Source: JAGLQA01 sp023135565
Lineage (GTDB): Bacteria; Acidobacteriota; Aminicenantia; UBA2199
NCBI GenBank assembly: GCA_030639305.1
Contig: DAOWCY010000019.1
Location: 1-52,371 of the forward strand
Direction of reading: 5' to 3'
DNA length: 52,371 nucleotides
Shown: one piece after another, positions 40,493 to 49,758 of the stretch
Position numbering within the stretch: the first letter of the stretch is position 1
Layout: the number at the start of each line of letters is the position of its first letter
Translations under genes and position numbers: made by a program
The notes under the pieces: generated by a model
Told to the model about the DNA's origin: nothing
The model's database searches: none
Seen by the model: the letters and a program-made list of their open reading frames with translations, nothing else

Positions 40493-42049
40493 TTAGGCCG
40501 GGTAATCCTCTAAAAGATAACCTCCAATACTGCGTTTCTCCATATCGAACCCTACACCTGCCAACACGATCTTTTTACCCTGCCCGGCATACTTCTCATA
40601 ATATTTTTTATTCTTAATTTGCTCCAAAGCTTCGGTTTCACTGCCCAGCTTAAATTCCATGATGTAAACGGTGTCTTCAACCTGGATGACAGCGTCGATC
40701 CTGCCGCTGTGGGTCTGAACCTCGCACTCTATGTGCACTCCCAATAACGTCAATATCAAATAAATAACAGAATGATAGTACGCCTCCCTGTCCGGGATAA
40801 AAATATTATAAGGAATAGAGGCAAATAGGCTTTTGATGATTTCAAAGAATTCTTCGGGCTGCCGGTCGATTAACTTCTCGGTGAGATCGAAAATTTTACC
40901 CCCTAAAACGCCGGGGGATGAGGCGGTAAAATCCGCCAACAGGTACTTCAGGAAAGCGTCTTTTACTTCCTGGTTGGGATAGGAAAGATAATATTTGCGG
41001 ATGTCTTTTAACGTTTTTACCGCTTTGATGGTAATATAGCCGGTCTGGAACAGCAAAGACACAATATCCATATTCTCTATGTCGTAACTGTCGAAAACAT
41101 GTTCATCCGCTTCCCACTCACCTATGGCCTCCACAGGTCCATGTTTCTCCCTGACCAACTTGATTAAAAAAGTAGGCGTGCCCGTGGAAAACCAATAATT
41201 ACTAAACTTACCTTCCTGGAAAAAATTCAAAATAGATAAAGGATTGTAAACAAAGTTTTCCCCATCCCAGGAATAGCCGTTATACCAACGCTTTATGTCC
41301 GCCAAAATTTTGCTTTTTTTCTTTTTTAATTTCGGTTCCAGGGCCTGCAAACGTTCATCAAAATAGCCGGTTAGTTCTTCGCCGGTGTACCCCAACATGG
41401 TGCTGAACCGTTCCGACAGCGAAATGTCCCGCAAATTGTTCAAACCGGAAAAAACCGATACTTTCGAGAACTTAGAAACACCGGTTAAAAAAGCAAATTT
41501 AATGAATTCGTCTAAGCCTTTAATCGTGGAGTAAAAATTCCTCAATATATCCCGGTTTTGTGCAGCGATTTCCCTGCGGTCTACAAAATCGATAATGGGT
41601 TTATCGTATTCGTCGATTAATATAACGACGCCCTCTTTTTGTCCCAATTCCTCTATCAAATTCGTGAAAACCTCTTTATAATCGCCGCCTGGGGGTAGGT
41701 TTACCTGGAAAGCAGCGGCAATTTTTCTAATATTGTTTTCGAGGGATTTTTTCAGAGCTTCGGGGGTGTCGAAGCTGAGTTTCATGAAATCTATATGGAT
41801 CACCGGGTATTTTTTCCATTCGATTTTATCATATATCCACAGACCTTTGAAAAGTTCCCGGCTGCCGGAAAAAATCTCTTTTAACGTAGACAGCAGCAGT
41901 GATTTACCGAAACGCCGGGGCCGGGATAAAAAATAATATTTGCTGCCTTCGGCAAAAAGATTGTAAATGTCTTCGGTTTTGTCGATGTACAGGTAATTTT
42001 CCTCGATGATATTGCTGAACGTCTGGATACCGATAGGCAGTTTTTTCAT
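40493..42049 (-). CDS. AAA-ATPase-like / PD-(D/E)XK nuclease-family protein
   Basis: 518 residues. N-terminal AAA-ATPase_like domain (PF09820): PIGIQTFSNIIEENYLYIDK, Walker A-like SRPRRFGKSLLLSTL, Walker B VVILIDEYDKPI. C-terminal PDDEXK_9 (PF08011/DUF1703) domain: SGRIDAVIQVEDTVYIMEFK with D...EFK catalytic residues. Multi-copy in many anaerobes; function unknown, sometimes annotated as mobile or regulatory. Leaderless promoter directly upstream. Confidence 0.9.
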   Translation of the reverse strand: MKKLPIGIQTFSNIIEENYLYIDKTEDIYNLFAEGSKYYFLSRPRRFGKSLLLSTLKEIFSGSRELFKGLWIYDKIEWKKYPVIHIDFMKLSFDTPEALKKSLENNIRKIAAAFQVNLPPGGDYKEVFTNLIEELGQKEGVVILIDEYDKPIIDFVDRREIAAQNRDILRNFYSTIKGLDEFIKFAFLTGVSKFSKVSVFSGLNNLRDISLSERFSTMLGYTGEELTGYFDERLQALEPKLKKKKSKILADIKRWYNGYSWDGENFVYNPLSILNFFQEGKFSNYWFSTGTPTFLIKLVREKHGPVEAIGEWEADEHVFDSYDIENMDIVSLLFQTGYITIKAVKTLKDIRKYYLSYPNQEVKDAFLKYLLADFTASSPGVLGGKIFDLTEKLIDRQPEEFFEIIKSLFASIPYNIFIPDREAYYHSVIYLILTLLGVHIECEVQTHSGRIDAVIQVEDTVYIMEFKLGSETEALEQIKNKKYYEKYAGQGKKIVLAGVGFDMEKRSIGGYLLEDYPA

Positions 42050-42055
42050 GTCTTC

Positions 42056-42084
42056 ATTATAGTACTATCGGCTATTTTTTTCAA
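42056..42084 (-). promoter_or_regulatory. Leaderless promoter for the AAA/PD-(D/E)XK gene
   Basis: Minus strand: TTGAAA (42084-42079), 17-bp spacer, TATAAT (42061-42056), 6 bp, ATG at 42049. The -35 box lies at the end of the family A repeat (42083-42233). Confidence 0.75.
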
Positions 42085-42233
42085 CCCCGTGTGCGCGGGG
42101 GAGCGTTGAGCCGCTTCGCAGCATGGTAGAGCTTTTGCTTCTCGCTTTTTTAAACAAAAGTTTTGATTAAACTTTTTCAAAAGTTTAGCCCCCGGCAGGG
42201 CCGCCGGAGGCCGGATTGCCGGAGGCCGGATAC
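42083..42233 (-). repeat. Family A repeat upstream of the AAA/PD-(D/E)XK gene
   Basis: Reverse-oriented copy with closing hairpin ccccgtgtgcgcgggg, a gccgcttcgc segment, linker, AT arm and GC hairpin; ccggattgccggaggccgg at the far end is a short tandem duplication of the hairpin. Confidence 0.88.
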
Positions 42234-42244
42234 TAAAAACGGGG

Positions 42245-44050
42245 TTACTTTTTCTTAGTGGCGGTAAACACGCCGTTGGGTTGGTGGGCTTCGAAACCCG
42301 TTACCTTCCCGTCATCACCGGTCAAAAACTTTATAGAAAAACCGGTAAGATTCTCGATGTTAAATTCAGTACCTTTATATGGCACTAAATCATAGGGAGG
42401 CTGGCCGGAAACCGTTAACACTAACGTATCCCCACCTTTTAAAGAAATCAAACCTTTGGTTCCGGCCAATTCGTATTCACCTACAAATTGACTCAAGAAA
42501 GCCTTGTCTTTCATCTTTTTTTCCGGTACGCGGGTAAATTCGATGTCTTTGACCCCGCCTTGCAAGGGGATGGAAACTTTGTCTATATCCCCTTTCACAC
42601 CGGTGTGAAACGTGGCTTTTATTTTCTGTTCGCCAGGATCCTCCGACGTAAACTCGAAAATATCGTAATGGTAGTGTGCGCCGTTAAACAGGAGATTATT
42701 GAGCTTTCCTTTCAGTTGATCGCCTTCTATCGTTATAAGTAGGGAACCGTACCCGGGATGTTCATATTCACCGGTATAAGCGGCTAACTTATGAGAAGGC
42801 TTGGTGCCTGTTACGCGGTCGTCTTTCTTTTTTTTCTTTGCTTCATCTTCCCCTTTTTTAGCTTTTTCGCGCCGCTCTTTGATCCGCTGCGCCCAGGGTA
42901 TTTGTTTCATTCTTAGGATGCGGTCGTAGACATTGTTGGCTACCACACCGGCCAGCGTTCCGCCTTCTACATCGTAGTTGGTCAGTATTACCACACCGGC
43001 ATTGTCCCGGGGTAAAAAAGCAACCTGGGAGATAAATCCGTCGATGCCGCCGCCGTGAGAAATTACCGGGTGACCGCGGTAAGCGTTTATGCCCCAACCC
43101 ATGGCATAGGTGCCGTAGAACCGTTCTTTATAGCGGCTAAAACCGGCGCCGGTGACCATCTGCGCGGTGTGAATTTGCTGCAAATTGGCTTCGGAAATTA
43201 CCTGTTTGTCGCCGAATTTGCCTTTGTTTAAATTGAGAATGATCCAGTTTGCCATCTCGTTAACGCTGGAGTTGATCGAACCAGCCGGGCCGATAGTGTC
43301 GATATTGCGGAAAGGAATGAGGATTACTTTTTTGTCTTTTTGAGAATAGGGCAGGGCGAAATCGGCGGATTTTTGGGAATCATTTACAGAGAAATTGCTG
43401 GTTTTCATGCCTAAGGGCGCGAATATTTTTTCGCGTACTAATTTCTCCCAGGAAGTCCCGGCAATCTTACCGGCCATGTAACCGGCGGTCATAAACATCA
43501 GATTATTATACTGGAAAGTAGAGCGGAAGGTTTTGCTGGGTTCTAAGTACTGCAGGCGGTGGAATATCTCTTCGCGGCCAGCGGAAGAACCGTACCACAC
43601 CGAGTCGTGCCGGGGCAGGCCGCTGCGGTGGGTGACAAGGTCCATTGGCGTCATTAACCGGGTGGCCACGGGACAGAACAATTTAAAATCGGGCAGGTAT
43701 TCTTGCACCGGTTTATCCCATTCCAATTTTCCTTCGTCTGCCAGTATCCCCAATGTCGTCGCGGTAAAGGCTTTGCTGCAAGAACCGATGGCAAATAACG
43801 TATCGGCTGTTACTTGTAATTTTTTTTCTACATCACGGTAACCGAAACCGCGGGCAAACGCTACTTTGCCGTCTTTTACGATGGCTACGGCGGCGCCGGT
43901 CACTTCGTACTCTTTCATCATTTTCTCTACGAAAGCGGGAAATCCTTTCAAATTAATCTTGCTGCTTGCCTTCTTACCGTAAAGGGTAGGAGTAACCAGC
44001 AGTGAAACCATAACCAGCACAACAAAAATTTTAGCAAATCTTGTTCTCAT
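42245..44050 (-). CDS. Exported serine hydrolase, beta-lactamase/S12 family with DUF3471
   Basis: 601 residues from ATG at 44050 (AAGGAG 8 bp upstream). Signal peptide (IFVVLVMVSLLVTPTLYG). S12 motifs: S90-C-S-K93, Y181-N-N183, and HGG in ISHGGGIDGF. C-terminal DUF3471-like segments (about 400-600), including the AAYTGEYEHPGYGSLLITIE and SQFVGEYELAGTKGLISLKG repeats, form a beta-domain. Could act on D-amino-acid peptides or esters. Substrate cannot be predicted; annotation as a resistance beta-lactamase would be unjustified. Confidence 0.88.
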   Translation of the reverse strand: MRTRFAKIFVVLVMVSLLVTPTLYGKKASSKINLKGFPAFVEKMMKEYEVTGAAVAIVKDGKVAFARGFGYRDVEKKLQVTADTLFAIGSCSKAFTATTLGILADEGKLEWDKPVQEYLPDFKLFCPVATRLMTPMDLVTHRSGLPRHDSVWYGSSAGREEIFHRLQYLEPSKTFRSTFQYNNLMFMTAGYMAGKIAGTSWEKLVREKIFAPLGMKTSNFSVNDSQKSADFALPYSQKDKKVILIPFRNIDTIGPAGSINSSVNEMANWIILNLNKGKFGDKQVISEANLQQIHTAQMVTGAGFSRYKERFYGTYAMGWGINAYRGHPVISHGGGIDGFISQVAFLPRDNAGVVILTNYDVEGGTLAGVVANNVYDRILRMKQIPWAQRIKERREKAKKGEDEAKKKKKDDRVTGTKPSHKLAAYTGEYEHPGYGSLLITIEGDQLKGKLNNLLFNGAHYHYDIFEFTSEDPGEQKIKATFHTGVKGDIDKVSIPLQGGVKDIEFTRVPEKKMKDKAFLSQFVGEYELAGTKGLISLKGGDTLVLTVSGQPPYDLVPYKGTEFNIENLTGFSIKFLTGDDGKVTGFEAHQPNGVFTATKKK

Positions 44051-44245
44051 ATGTAATCTCCTTTTTAGCCATAACATGGCGGTAATAATTAACGGTTTTT
44101 CAAGACACGGTTTGAAAAAAACAGGGCTTGAAAAACACAGAGCTTGAAAAACAAAGCTATATATATTATACGGACAAATCCTCTCCCGGTTTAGAAAAAA
44201 AGTACGGCTGTGGGCGATAATTTGTGTTTTTTAGGCCCTAAGAGC

Positions 44246-44273
44246 TTGATATTTTTGGAAAACCGTATATAAT
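44246..44273 (+). promoter_or_regulatory. Promoter for pilT-alaS
   Basis: TTGATA (44246-44251), 16-bp spacer, TATAAT (44268-44273), then a short leader with AAGGAG before ATG 44296. Confidence 0.7.
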
Positions 44274-44295
44274 ATACGCTGTAAGGAGACTTATA

Positions 44296-45504
44296 ATGAA
44301 TATTGACGGTCTTTTGAAGTTAGCTGTTGAAAAACAGGCGTCCGACCTTCACCTGAAAGTAGGAAACCATCCCATTCTCAGGATCAATGGTATATTACTA
44401 CCCCTTTCCGAACTGAAAAGGCTCATGCAGGAAGATACCATTGCCATGGCTTTCGGGATAATGAATTCCGGCCAAAAAGAAAAATTTAAAAAAGAGCATG
44501 AACTCGATATGGCATATAGTGTGCCCGGCCTGGGCAGGTTTCGATGCAATGTGTTTAATCAAAGAGGCGCAGTAGGAATGGTGCTCAGGATAATCCCCAC
44601 CCAGGTTAAGTCGATTAACGAATTAAACCTGCCTTTAGTCGTTGAAAGAATAGCTAACGAAAAAAGGGGCATGACCTTGGTAACCGGTACTACGGGAAGT
44701 GGCAAATCGACGACCCTTGCCGCTATGGTCGATTTTGTCAACACCCACCGTATCGAACATATTATTACCATCGAAGACCCCATCGAATATTTACACAGGG
44801 ATAAAAAAAGCATTATTAACCAGAGAGAAATAGGCCAGGACACCGACAGTTTTCCCAAGGCGCTCAGGGCATCCCTGCGGGAAGACCCCGACGTTATACT
44901 GGTGGGGGAAATGAGGGACAACGAAACCATCGAAACCGCACTCCTGGCTGCGGAAACCGGGCATATGGTGTTTTCCACGCTGCACACCTTAGATGCGCCG
45001 GAAACCATAAACAGGATCATCTCCATGTTTCCACCGCACCACCAGAAGCAAATCAGGATGCAATTAGCTTCGGTTCTGAAATCCATTATCTCCATGCGGT
45101 TGATTCCCCGGGCCGACGGCAAAGGCCGGGTGCCGGCAGTAGAGATATTGGTCAGCACTTCCTACATCATGGACTGCATCGTAAATCCTGATAAGACCAA
45201 GCTCATTAATGATGCCATTGCCCAGGGGACTTCCCAATACGGTATGCAGACCTTCGATCAATCCTTGTTCTTCCTTTATCAAAGAAGTTTGATTACCTAT
45301 GATGAAGCGCTTAAATGGGCCTCCAATCCCGATCAGTTCAAACTCAAGAAGATCGGCGTCCGTTCAACCAAAGAGATGTCCATGGAAGAAATGGAAAAAA
45401 GGATATCGGATGTCGCGGAAAACGGCGGTGACGACATGGGCCTGGATTCCCGCGGCAGCGGTTCATTCAAAGATCACAACCTCTTAGATATCGAGGGCTT
45501 ATGA
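44296..45504 (+). CDS. pilT: Type IV pilus retraction ATPase PilT
   Basis: 402 residues. N-terminal ASDLHLKVGNHPILRINGIL, Walker A at 131-138 (GTTGSGKS), Asp box IITIEDPIEYLH, Walker B VILVGEMRDNETIETAL, His box TGHMVFSTLHTLDA, and the PilT-type ISMRLIPRADGKGR. The C-terminal tail (about 365-402) is longer than usual and Gly/Ser/Asp-rich. Powers pilus disassembly for twitching. Other pilus genes are not present. Overlaps alaS by 4 bp. Confidence 0.95.
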   Translation: MNIDGLLKLAVEKQASDLHLKVGNHPILRINGILLPLSELKRLMQEDTIAMAFGIMNSGQKEKFKKEHELDMAYSVPGLGRFRCNVFNQRGAVGMVLRIIPTQVKSINELNLPLVVERIANEKRGMTLVTGTTGSGKSTTLAAMVDFVNTHRIEHIITIEDPIEYLHRDKKSIINQREIGQDTDSFPKALRASLREDPDVILVGEMRDNETIETALLAAETGHMVFSTLHTLDAPETINRIISMFPPHHQKQIRMQLASVLKSIISMRLIPRADGKGRVPAVEILVSTSYIMDCIVNPDKTKLINDAIAQGTSQYGMQTFDQSLFFLYQRSLITYDEALKWASNPDQFKLKKIGVRSTKEMSMEEMEKRISDVAENGGDDMGLDSRGSGSFKDHNLLDIEGL

Positions 45505-48224
45505 GGCATTCGGAAATAAGAGATGTTTTTTTTTCATATTTTTCAAAAAAAGGTCACCACAAAGTATTGTCCTCCCCCTTGATCCCGGCTAAGGATCCCA
45601 CCCTGCTCTTCACCAATGCCGGCATGAATCAATTTAAAAGCGTTTTTTTGCAGGAAGAGACAAGAGAATATAAACGCGCTGCCGGCATCCAGAAATGTAT
45701 GCGGGTGTCGGGCAAGCATAACGATTTCGATGAAGTCGGGAAGTCTGAATATCATCATACTTTTTTTGAAATGCTGGGTAATTTCTCTTTTGGCGATTAT
45801 TTTAAGGAAAAAGCCATCGAGTACGGCTGGGAACTGCTCACCGATTATTATAAATTCGACCCGGAAAAACTGTGGATAACGGTTTTTAGAGAAGATGACG
45901 AAGCCTTTACCCTCTGGGAAAAAAATATCGGCATCCCGGCGCACAAGATAATTAGGTGCGGCGAAAAGGATAATTTCTGGCAGATGGGCGAAACCGGCCC
46001 CTGCGGCCCCTGTTCGGAGATTCATTACGACCGCGGCGAAAGTTATGGCCCCGCTGAATTCAGCGACGGCAATAAACGTTATGTGGAAATCTGGAACCTG
46101 GTTTTTATGCAGTACGATAGGGACCGGCAGGGCAATCTCAACCCGCTGCCCGCCCCCTCGATAGACACGGGCATGGGCATGGAGCGGCTCACTTCCCTGC
46201 TCCAGGGAGTAGAGAGCAACTACGGCACCGACCTGTTCCAGCCCATCATAAATTTTACCGCGGAATTGGCAGGCATCGACCCCCAAAGCGGGCGGCGCCC
46301 GCAGCCTATGAACGGGGGCGAAACGATTTCTTCACGAGAAAAAGACATCGCAAAAAAACAAGATTTTTCCCCATCAACGGCACAGGAAAGCGCCAACCAG
46401 GTGGATCTTAATGTTATTGCCGATCATACCCGGGCTTTAACTTTTTTGATTAGCGACGGCGTCCTGCCGGCCAACGACGGCCGCGGTTATGTGTTGAGAA
46501 GGCTCCTGAGAAGAGCAGCCAAACACGGTAAAACCTTAGGTTTCAGCGGTAACTTTTTAGATAAAGTCAGCGCCAAAGTGATCGAAGTGATGAAAGATTT
46601 TTACCCGGAATTGGAATATAACCGCAATTTTATTGCCGACGTGCTGCGCGCCGAGGAAGAAAGATTCAACCATACCCTTTTAAACGGTCTGAAACGTTTC
46701 GAGGACCTGCTGGAAAAAGCCGCCGCCGGGGAACAGAAAATCATCCCCGGGGTAGAATTGTTTAAATTATCGGACACTTACGGATTCCCCCTCGATTTTG
46801 CCGTAGACCTGGCCAATGAGAAGGATATCGCGGTGGATCACAAAGGCTTCCGCCGGGAGTTGGAAAAACAGCGGGAAAGATCGCGACTCAGTTTGGATCA
46901 GAAACAAAAATCCACCCGGGCCCTGGAAAAAATAGACAATTACGAAACCCTTTTTACCGGTTATGGAAACCTGGAAGAAGAAGCCGCTGTGCAGGCAATC
47001 TACAAAGATGGCCGCCCGGTTTCCGCTGCAGCCGCCGAAGAAGAAGCGATGCTGGTTTTCGACCGCAGTCCTTTTTATGCCGAATCCGGCGGTCAGGTAG
47101 GCGACGTTGGCGTAGGCCGGAGCGACAATGTCTTTTTTGAAATAACCGGCACCAAAAAAGCCTTTACCGGCGACAAAGGCGCTTTTCTTCATTACGCAAA
47201 AATCAAAAAAGGGGAATTGCACAGCGGTGATCGTGTTGTTTTGACCGTAGACAAAGAAAAAAGGGGAGAAACCGAGGTGCATCATTCTTCCACTCACCTG
47301 CTGCATGCCGCCCTACGGGAAGTATTGGGGCTTCATGTCAAGCAGGCCGGTTCTTACGTAGGCCCCGATAAACTGCGTTTCGATTTCACTCATTTTAAAC
47401 CTTTAACCGGAGAGGAGATCGAGAAAGTCGAAACCATCGTCAACCGCAAAGTCCGTGAAAACCTACCTATAAAAGCAGATACTGTAAAATACGAAGACGC
47501 CATTGCCGGCGGTGCCATGGCTATATTCGAGGAAAAGTATTCCGATGTAGTCAGGTTGGTTTCCATGAGTGATTTTTCCGGCGAACTGTGCGGCGGCACG
47601 CATCTGTCTTCCACCGGCCGGATCGGTTTCTTCAAAATAGTCAAGGAGTCGTCGATTTCCGCCGGGATTCGCCGCATCGAAGCCGTCGCCGGGGCAGCCG
47701 GGTACCGTTATACCCGGGAGAACCTGGGTATCCTGGCCGGTATCCAGGAGCATTTTAAGCAGAAACAGGAAAACCTGCTCTCTTATCTAATAGAAATGGG
47801 AAAAGAGATAAAAGAGAAAGAGAAACTGCTGAAAAAGAAAAAAGAGACCGGCACAAAGATAGACATAGATAAAATTTTGGCCGGCGGGATTTCCGTAAAG
47901 GGCATCAGCACCGTGACCGCGCATATCGAGAGCATCGACCGCAAGCAATTGAGCGCCCTGGCCGATGAAATAAAAAGCAAGGCCAAAGGAACCGCCGTGC
48001 TTTCCACCAATATAGACGGCAAATCGGCCTTTATCGTATCGGTTTTCCCTGGGCTTACGAAGCAGCTTCATGCCGGTAAAATCGTCAAAGAGATCGCCAA
48101 AACCGTGAACGGCAATGGCGGCGGCAGGCCCGATTTTGCCCAGGCCGGCGGAGAAAACATAAAAAATGTTGAAAAATTTAAAAAAGATGTTATAATAATA
48201 ATAGAGAAATTTTTACAAGGATAA
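45501..48224 (+). CDS. alaS: Alanyl-tRNA synthetase with an inserted segment
   Basis: 907 residues. Catalytic core motifs TNAGMNQFKSVFLQ and CMRVSGKHNDFDEVG, editing domain with zinc ligands HHSSTHLLH and CGGTHLSSTG, then the C-Ala domain. Between TDLFQPIINFTAELAGI and VDLNVIADHTRALTFLISDG there are about 37 residues more than in typical AlaRS, including SGRRPQPMNGG. These derive from a family B-like repeat in frame. The position is a surface loop before the tRNA-binding helical domain, so activity could be tolerated. Coupled by ATGA to pilT. Confidence 0.95.
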   Translation: MRHSEIRDVFFSYFSKKGHHKVLSSPLIPAKDPTLLFTNAGMNQFKSVFLQEETREYKRAAGIQKCMRVSGKHNDFDEVGKSEYHHTFFEMLGNFSFGDYFKEKAIEYGWELLTDYYKFDPEKLWITVFREDDEAFTLWEKNIGIPAHKIIRCGEKDNFWQMGETGPCGPCSEIHYDRGESYGPAEFSDGNKRYVEIWNLVFMQYDRDRQGNLNPLPAPSIDTGMGMERLTSLLQGVESNYGTDLFQPIINFTAELAGIDPQSGRRPQPMNGGETISSREKDIAKKQDFSPSTAQESANQVDLNVIADHTRALTFLISDGVLPANDGRGYVLRRLLRRAAKHGKTLGFSGNFLDKVSAKVIEVMKDFYPELEYNRNFIADVLRAEEERFNHTLLNGLKRFEDLLEKAAAGEQKIIPGVELFKLSDTYGFPLDFAVDLANEKDIAVDHKGFRRELEKQRERSRLSLDQKQKSTRALEKIDNYETLFTGYGNLEEEAAVQAIYKDGRPVSAAAAEEEAMLVFDRSPFYAESGGQVGDVGVGRSDNVFFEITGTKKAFTGDKGAFLHYAKIKKGELHSGDRVVLTVDKEKRGETEVHHSSTHLLHAALREVLGLHVKQAGSYVGPDKLRFDFTHFKPLTGEEIEKVETIVNRKVRENLPIKADTVKYEDAIAGGAMAIFEEKYSDVVRLVSMSDFSGELCGGTHLSSTGRIGFFKIVKESSISAGIRRIEAVAGAAGYRYTRENLGILAGIQEHFKQKQENLLSYLIEMGKEIKEKEKLLKKKKETGTKIDIDKILAGGISVKGISTVTAHIESIDRKQLSALADEIKSKAKGTAVLSTNIDGKSAFIVSVFPGLTKQLHAGKIVKEIAKTVNGNGGGRPDFAQAGGENIKNVEKFKKDVIIIIEKFLQG
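46285..46392 (+). repeat. Family B-like repeat inside alaS
   Basis: Core aaagcgggcggcgcccgcag then cctatgaacgggg resembles the ksgA core (aagcggatggcgtccgcacc then ctatgagggg). A short direct repeat aaagcg recurs 102 bp later (34 codons). The reading frame differs by one from that in ksgA. More diverged than the other two copies. Confidence 0.65.
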
Positions 48225-48231
48225 AAATAGC

Positions 48232-48972
48232 ATGAATAAAAGGAATAGTGTAAGATGTAAAAGAAAGTTTTTTCACTATTCCATTTTTCTTTTTGCTTTA
48301 TTGTCGGTATTGCCCACACTTCTTTTAAGCCAGGACATCGTTATCAAATACGACAAAAGCGGCAATAAAGTGATCACCAACAACGCTTATTCCCCCCACA
48401 AGATTTATTTTAAAAAACCCGCCGGCGGCAAAAAGAAATCGTCCACATCCGGCAGTGTACAGAGTGTGCCCCGGGAATATTTAAATAAAATCAGGAAACT
48501 GGCGGCGAAGTACGGCTTAAAAGAGAAACTCATCATAGCGGTTGCCAGAGCGGAATCGAGTTTTAATCCCAATGCGGTATCTAAGAAAGGCGCGGTAGGT
48601 CTCATGCAGTTGATGAAATCCACTGCCAAACAGTACGGGGTTAAGAACCGCTACGACCCGCATCAAAATTTAGAAGCCGGGGTAAAGCATCTCAGTTACC
48701 TTTATAAGAAATACCGTTATAATTTGCCTTTGACGTTGGCCGCTTATAATGCCGGTGAAGAAGCCGTGAGAAAATACAGCGGCGTCCCCCCTTACAAAGA
48801 GACCAAAACCTACATCAAGCGGGTCATGAAGTATATGGGGCGTAGATACAGCGGGTATTTCGGTTCCAGCTCGAAAAGCGGTATATTCAAGATCGTCACC
48901 AAGGATGGGAGAGTCATTATCACGGACACGATGCCGGACAAAGTGAACGGTAAAGTAACCGTCATAGACTAA
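48232..48972 (+). CDS. Lytic transglycosylase (SLT family)
   Basis: 246 residues. Signal peptide (SIFLFALLSVLPTLLLS), a short N-terminal strand region (IVIKYDKSGNKVITNN), then the SLT domain (about 82-200). Catalytic Glu in VARAESSFNPNAVSKKGAVG, followed by LMQLMKSTAKQYGV, LEAGVKHLSYLYKKY and LTLAAYNAGEEAVRKY. The C-terminus repeats the strand pattern (FKIVTKDGRVIITDTMP). Cleaves peptidoglycan glycan strands with 1,6-anhydro product. Starts 8 bp after alaS. Confidence 0.92.
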   Translation: MNKRNSVRCKRKFFHYSIFLFALLSVLPTLLLSQDIVIKYDKSGNKVITNNAYSPHKIYFKKPAGGKKKSSTSGSVQSVPREYLNKIRKLAAKYGLKEKLIIAVARAESSFNPNAVSKKGAVGLMQLMKSTAKQYGVKNRYDPHQNLEAGVKHLSYLYKKYRYNLPLTLAAYNAGEEAVRKYSGVPPYKETKTYIKRVMKYMGRRYSGYFGSSSKSGIFKIVTKDGRVIITDTMPDKVNGKVTVID

Positions 48973-49025
48973 TCAGCCCCACCACGCAGGGAGCAGAAGG
49001 AAACCGGTCAAAATATAAATTCTTG

Positions 49026-49054
49026 TTGACAAAAAGCATCATTTTGATTATTAT
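49026..49054 (+). promoter_or_regulatory. Leaderless promoter for the small coiled-coil gene
   Basis: TTGACA (49026-49031), 17-bp spacer, TATTAT (49049-49054), 6 bp, ATG at 49061. A TATAAT at 49052-49057 with a 20-bp spacer overlaps, and would favour the ATG at 49073. Confidence 0.6.
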
Positions 49055-49060
49055 AATGTT

Positions 49061-49540
49061 ATGAGGAAAAAGATGAAGAAGACGGCACCCACGTTGACGG
49101 CAGTATCTTTATTTTTGATTTTTACCTCCGCATCCTGGTGCCAATCCGGGTTCACCCAGCAGGACCGGGCACTCTTAATCGAACTGAAAACACGGGTAAA
49201 CGAAATAGACAAACGGATTGCAGACCTGCGGGAAGATATGAACAAACGTTTCGAACAAGTCGATAAGCGCTTCGATCAGGTAGATAAACTCTTCGAACAA
49301 TTTATGTCATTTATATGGATACTGGCTGCCATTTTCGGCGGCATGACGGCAGCGATCATCGGTTTTGCTTTATGGGACAGGAGAACCATGATCCGGCCCT
49401 TCGAGTCCAGGGTAACCGAACTGGACGGCAGGATAACCGCTAACAGCGGAAACTATACGAATCTTGTCTCTTTTCTCAAAGAATATGCCTCAAAAAACAA
49501 GAAGTTTGCGGATACGCTCCAACAATTCAATTTGTTTTAA
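49061..49540 (+). CDS. Exported coiled-coil protein with membrane helix
   Basis: 159 residues. N-terminal signal-like segment (PTLTAVSLFLIFTSASWCQS; the Cys may be a lipobox residue), a coiled coil with heptads (MNKRFEQVDKRFDQVDKLFE), one transmembrane helix (IWILAAIFGGMTAAIIGFAL, about 86-105) and a second helical tail. A relative in design of the protein at 37823. The alternative start is ATG at 49073 (four residues shorter). Confidence 0.7.
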   Translation: MRKKMKKTAPTLTAVSLFLIFTSASWCQSGFTQQDRALLIELKTRVNEIDKRIADLREDMNKRFEQVDKRFDQVDKLFEQFMSFIWILAAIFGGMTAAIIGFALWDRRTMIRPFESRVTELDGRITANSGNYTNLVSFLKEYASKNKKFADTLQQFNLF

Positions 49541-49591
49541 GATTTTTTTAAAAAATAGGGAAACCGCGCCCCGGGGAACATGAAACGGAAT

Positions 49592-49720
49592 TGCCTCCGG
49601 TGGCCCTGCCGATGTTTCGCAGGCCAAACTTTTGAAAAAGTTTGAACAAAACTTCTGTTGAGCGACAAACTTTTTTCTCTGAGAAGCAGCCCCTCATAGG
49701 TTCCCCGCGCCGCGGGGCTA
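49592..49720 (+). repeat. Family A repeat with ccctcatagg closing module
   Basis: GC hairpin (diverged), aaacttttgaaaaagtttga, then cttctgttgagcgacaaact, cccctcataggttccccgcg and closing ccgcgccgcgg. The reverse complement of its tail (hairpin then cctatgagggg) matches the family B core, linking the two families. Confidence 0.85.
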
Positions 49721-49723
49721 AAC

Positions 49724-49752
49724 TTGACATTAACGCCCGAATCGCCTACAAT
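49724..49752 (+). promoter_or_regulatory. Leaderless promoter for the membrane protein / lipid kinase pair
   Basis: TTGACA (49724-49729), 17-bp spacer, TACAAT (49747-49752), 6 bp, ATG at 49759; it starts 4 bp after the repeat end. Confidence 0.72.
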
Positions 49753-49758
49753 CCCGGT

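Noticed and set aside
45543..46286. 247-residue minus-strand ORF
   Set aside because: Antisense shadow within alaS.
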